DNA from: JAOADN01 sp049323795
GTDB lineage: Bacteria > Pseudomonadota > Alphaproteobacteria > Rhodobacterales > Rhodobacteraceae
NCBI GenBank assembly: GCA_049323795.1
Contig: JBMOOH010000004.1
Coordinates: 1-40,712, forward strand
Length of the DNA stretch: 40,712 nt
Direction: 5' to 3'
In this document: in pieces, positions 39,929 to 40,712 of the stretch
Numbering within the stretch: the first letter of the stretch is position 1
Layout of the letters: every line of letters begins with the position of its first letter
Program-made: the position numbers and the translations under genes
The notes under the pieces: model-generated
Database searches by the model: none
Told to the model about the DNA's origin: nothing
Seen by the model: only the letters and a program-made list of their open reading frames with translations

Positions 39929-40712
39929 GTGGACCGCGACCTGCCGCTCAGCGTCGTCGTGATCGTCCGGCACCCGGACGAAACGCCCGACGCGGTGCTG
40001 GCCGCCCTTGCGGCCGAGCCGGGAATCGCGGGGGTGCAGATCCTGCTCGTCGACGGACGGACCGGCGACGGTCGGCGCAATCCCGGGCCGGAGCCGGACA
40101 GGCCCGGCGTCACGACGCTGCTGCGGCCCGGCCTGAACATGCCCCTCCTCAAGGCCGAGGGTGTCAGGGCAGCGCGCGGGCGGGCGATCGGGTTTCTCGA
40201 GCCGAAGGCCGTGCCGGTCCGGGGTTGGATCGCGGCGGCGCTTGCCGCAACCGGCACCCGCCCGGACGCCGCCTTCAGCGGGCCGGTCACCGCCGCGCCC
40301 GGCGGGGCGGCGGACCGGGCCGCATATATCTTCGAATACGCGGCGTTCCGGCGGGACGCGGTCGCCAGCGGCACAACGCGGGATCTGGCCGGGAACAACA
40401 TGATCCTGCCCGCCGGCGCGTTCCGCCAGCTCTGCGGCGACATCCTGGCGGCCGAGGGCCTGAACAAGCCGTTCTGCCAGAAGCGGCTGCAGGAGAACGG
40501 CATCGCGCTGGTGCTGCTTGTCGAACTCGAGGTGCGGATGCAGACCCGCTACCGGCTCGGCGCGCTGCTGGCCAGCCGTTACCGCTACGGACGGTGCTTC
40601 GGCGGCACCCGCGCGGCGATGGCGGCGCCGGCAGACCGGCGGCGCTACCGGCTCGGCGCGCCCGCGGTTCCGGCGCTGCTGATCGGGCGGCATGTGCGGT
40701 CGGCGCTCCGTG
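39929..40712 (+). CDS. GT2-like glycosyltransferase with eroded motifs (3 of 3, partial at right edge)
   Basis: 261 codons are open to the window end. The GTG at 39929 has GGAGGGACGG upstream; the protein starts VDRDLPLSVVVIVRHPDETP. A GT2-like order follows: VQILLVDGRT, RAARGRAIGFLEPKAVPVRG (LEPKAVP replaces the acidic motif), LAGNNMILPAGAF, then the paralogue hallmark RYRYGRCFGGTRAA, as in the genes at 34924 and 36920. The C-terminal end, likely hydrophobic, is outside the window. It belongs to the same transcript as the preceding dehydrogenase. Confidence 0.72.
   Translation, partial: MDRDLPLSVVVIVRHPDETPDAVLAALAAEPGIAGVQILLVDGRTGDGRRNPGPEPDRPGVTTLLRPGLNMPLLKAEGVRAARGRAIGFLEPKAVPVRGWIAAALAATGTRPDAAFSGPVTAAPGGAADRAAYIFEYAAFRRDAVASGTTRDLAGNNMILPAGAFRQLCGDILAAEGLNKPFCQKRLQENGIALVLLVELEVRMQTRYRLGALLASRYRYGRCFGGTRAAMAAPADRRRYRLGAPAVPALLIGRHVRSALR

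Noticed and set aside
38798..40693. Long minus-strand frame (631 codons) opposite the last two genes
   Set aside because: Shadow of a canonical Gfo/Idh/MocA gene and a GT2-like gene; no recognisable motifs and no start context.
1..40712. CRISPR arrays, insertion sequences, rRNA or tRNA genes, integrases
   Set aside because: No direct repeat-spacer arrays, transposase or integrase frames, or structural RNA genes were seen; the only tandem repeats are the short ones listed.

Overview
The window is a very GC-rich (about 70%) bacterial chromosome segment. The gene order ffh - acetyltransferase - chorismate mutase - rpsP - rimM - trmD - rplS - rpmE, the cysteine-free L31, the N-terminally extended TrmD and the hemC/hemE pair all suggest an alphaproteobacterium of the order Rhodobacterales. 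This placement is inference from gene order and sequence character; no search was possible.

Left part (1-12.1 kb), mostly housekeeping: a YbbA/YbbP-type ABC exporter (permease cut by the left edge) divergent from the periplasmic esterase TesA; a two-domain FMN/FAD oxidoreductase of the N-methyl-amino-acid demethylase type, divergent from an FAD-linked D-2-hydroxyacid dehydrogenase that is translationally coupled to an MFS transporter; hemC and hemE, divergent, with a small exported protein of unknown function behind hemE; and a LysR regulator in an operon with an EamA-type exporter.

12.2-19.0 kb: the ffh-to-rpmE ribosome and protein-targeting operon. It contains a degraded second acetyltransferase gene, an inserted EVE-domain gene and several strong hairpins. 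A perfect 12-bp stem-loop ends it after rpmE. An AlgH/YqgE gene follows, then a LacI-family pseudogene with at least four frameshifts and no DNA-binding domain.

19.9-26.5 kb is the most unusual part: a compact, partly overlapping minus-strand set. In transcription order it holds a small Cys/His-containing exported protein, a membrane-anchored YtkA/FixH-like protein, a CPTC-motif membrane protein, a ferric-reductase-like haem membrane protein, a penicillin-binding protein 2, a c-type cytochrome and an ScsC/DsbA-like thiol oxidoreductase. Divergent from it lie a small secreted protein and a Tat-exported L,D-transpeptidase. I read it as a periplasmic metal (probably copper) and thiol-redox module carrying its own cell-wall enzymes. 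A MerR-type promoter-like element with a 19-bp spacer sits upstream.

26.6-40.7 kb is a polysaccharide or glycoconjugate biosynthesis locus: two family-4 glycosyltransferases, three related GT2-like proteins with eroded acidic motifs (the last cut by the right edge), a GT-C-like membrane protein, an acyltransferase-3 protein, a methyltransferase with an N-terminal zinc ribbon, three Gfo/Idh/MocA sugar-type dehydrogenases and a PepSY membrane protein. From 33.9 kb on, the genes overlap by 1-4 bases or nearly abut and are probably one operon.
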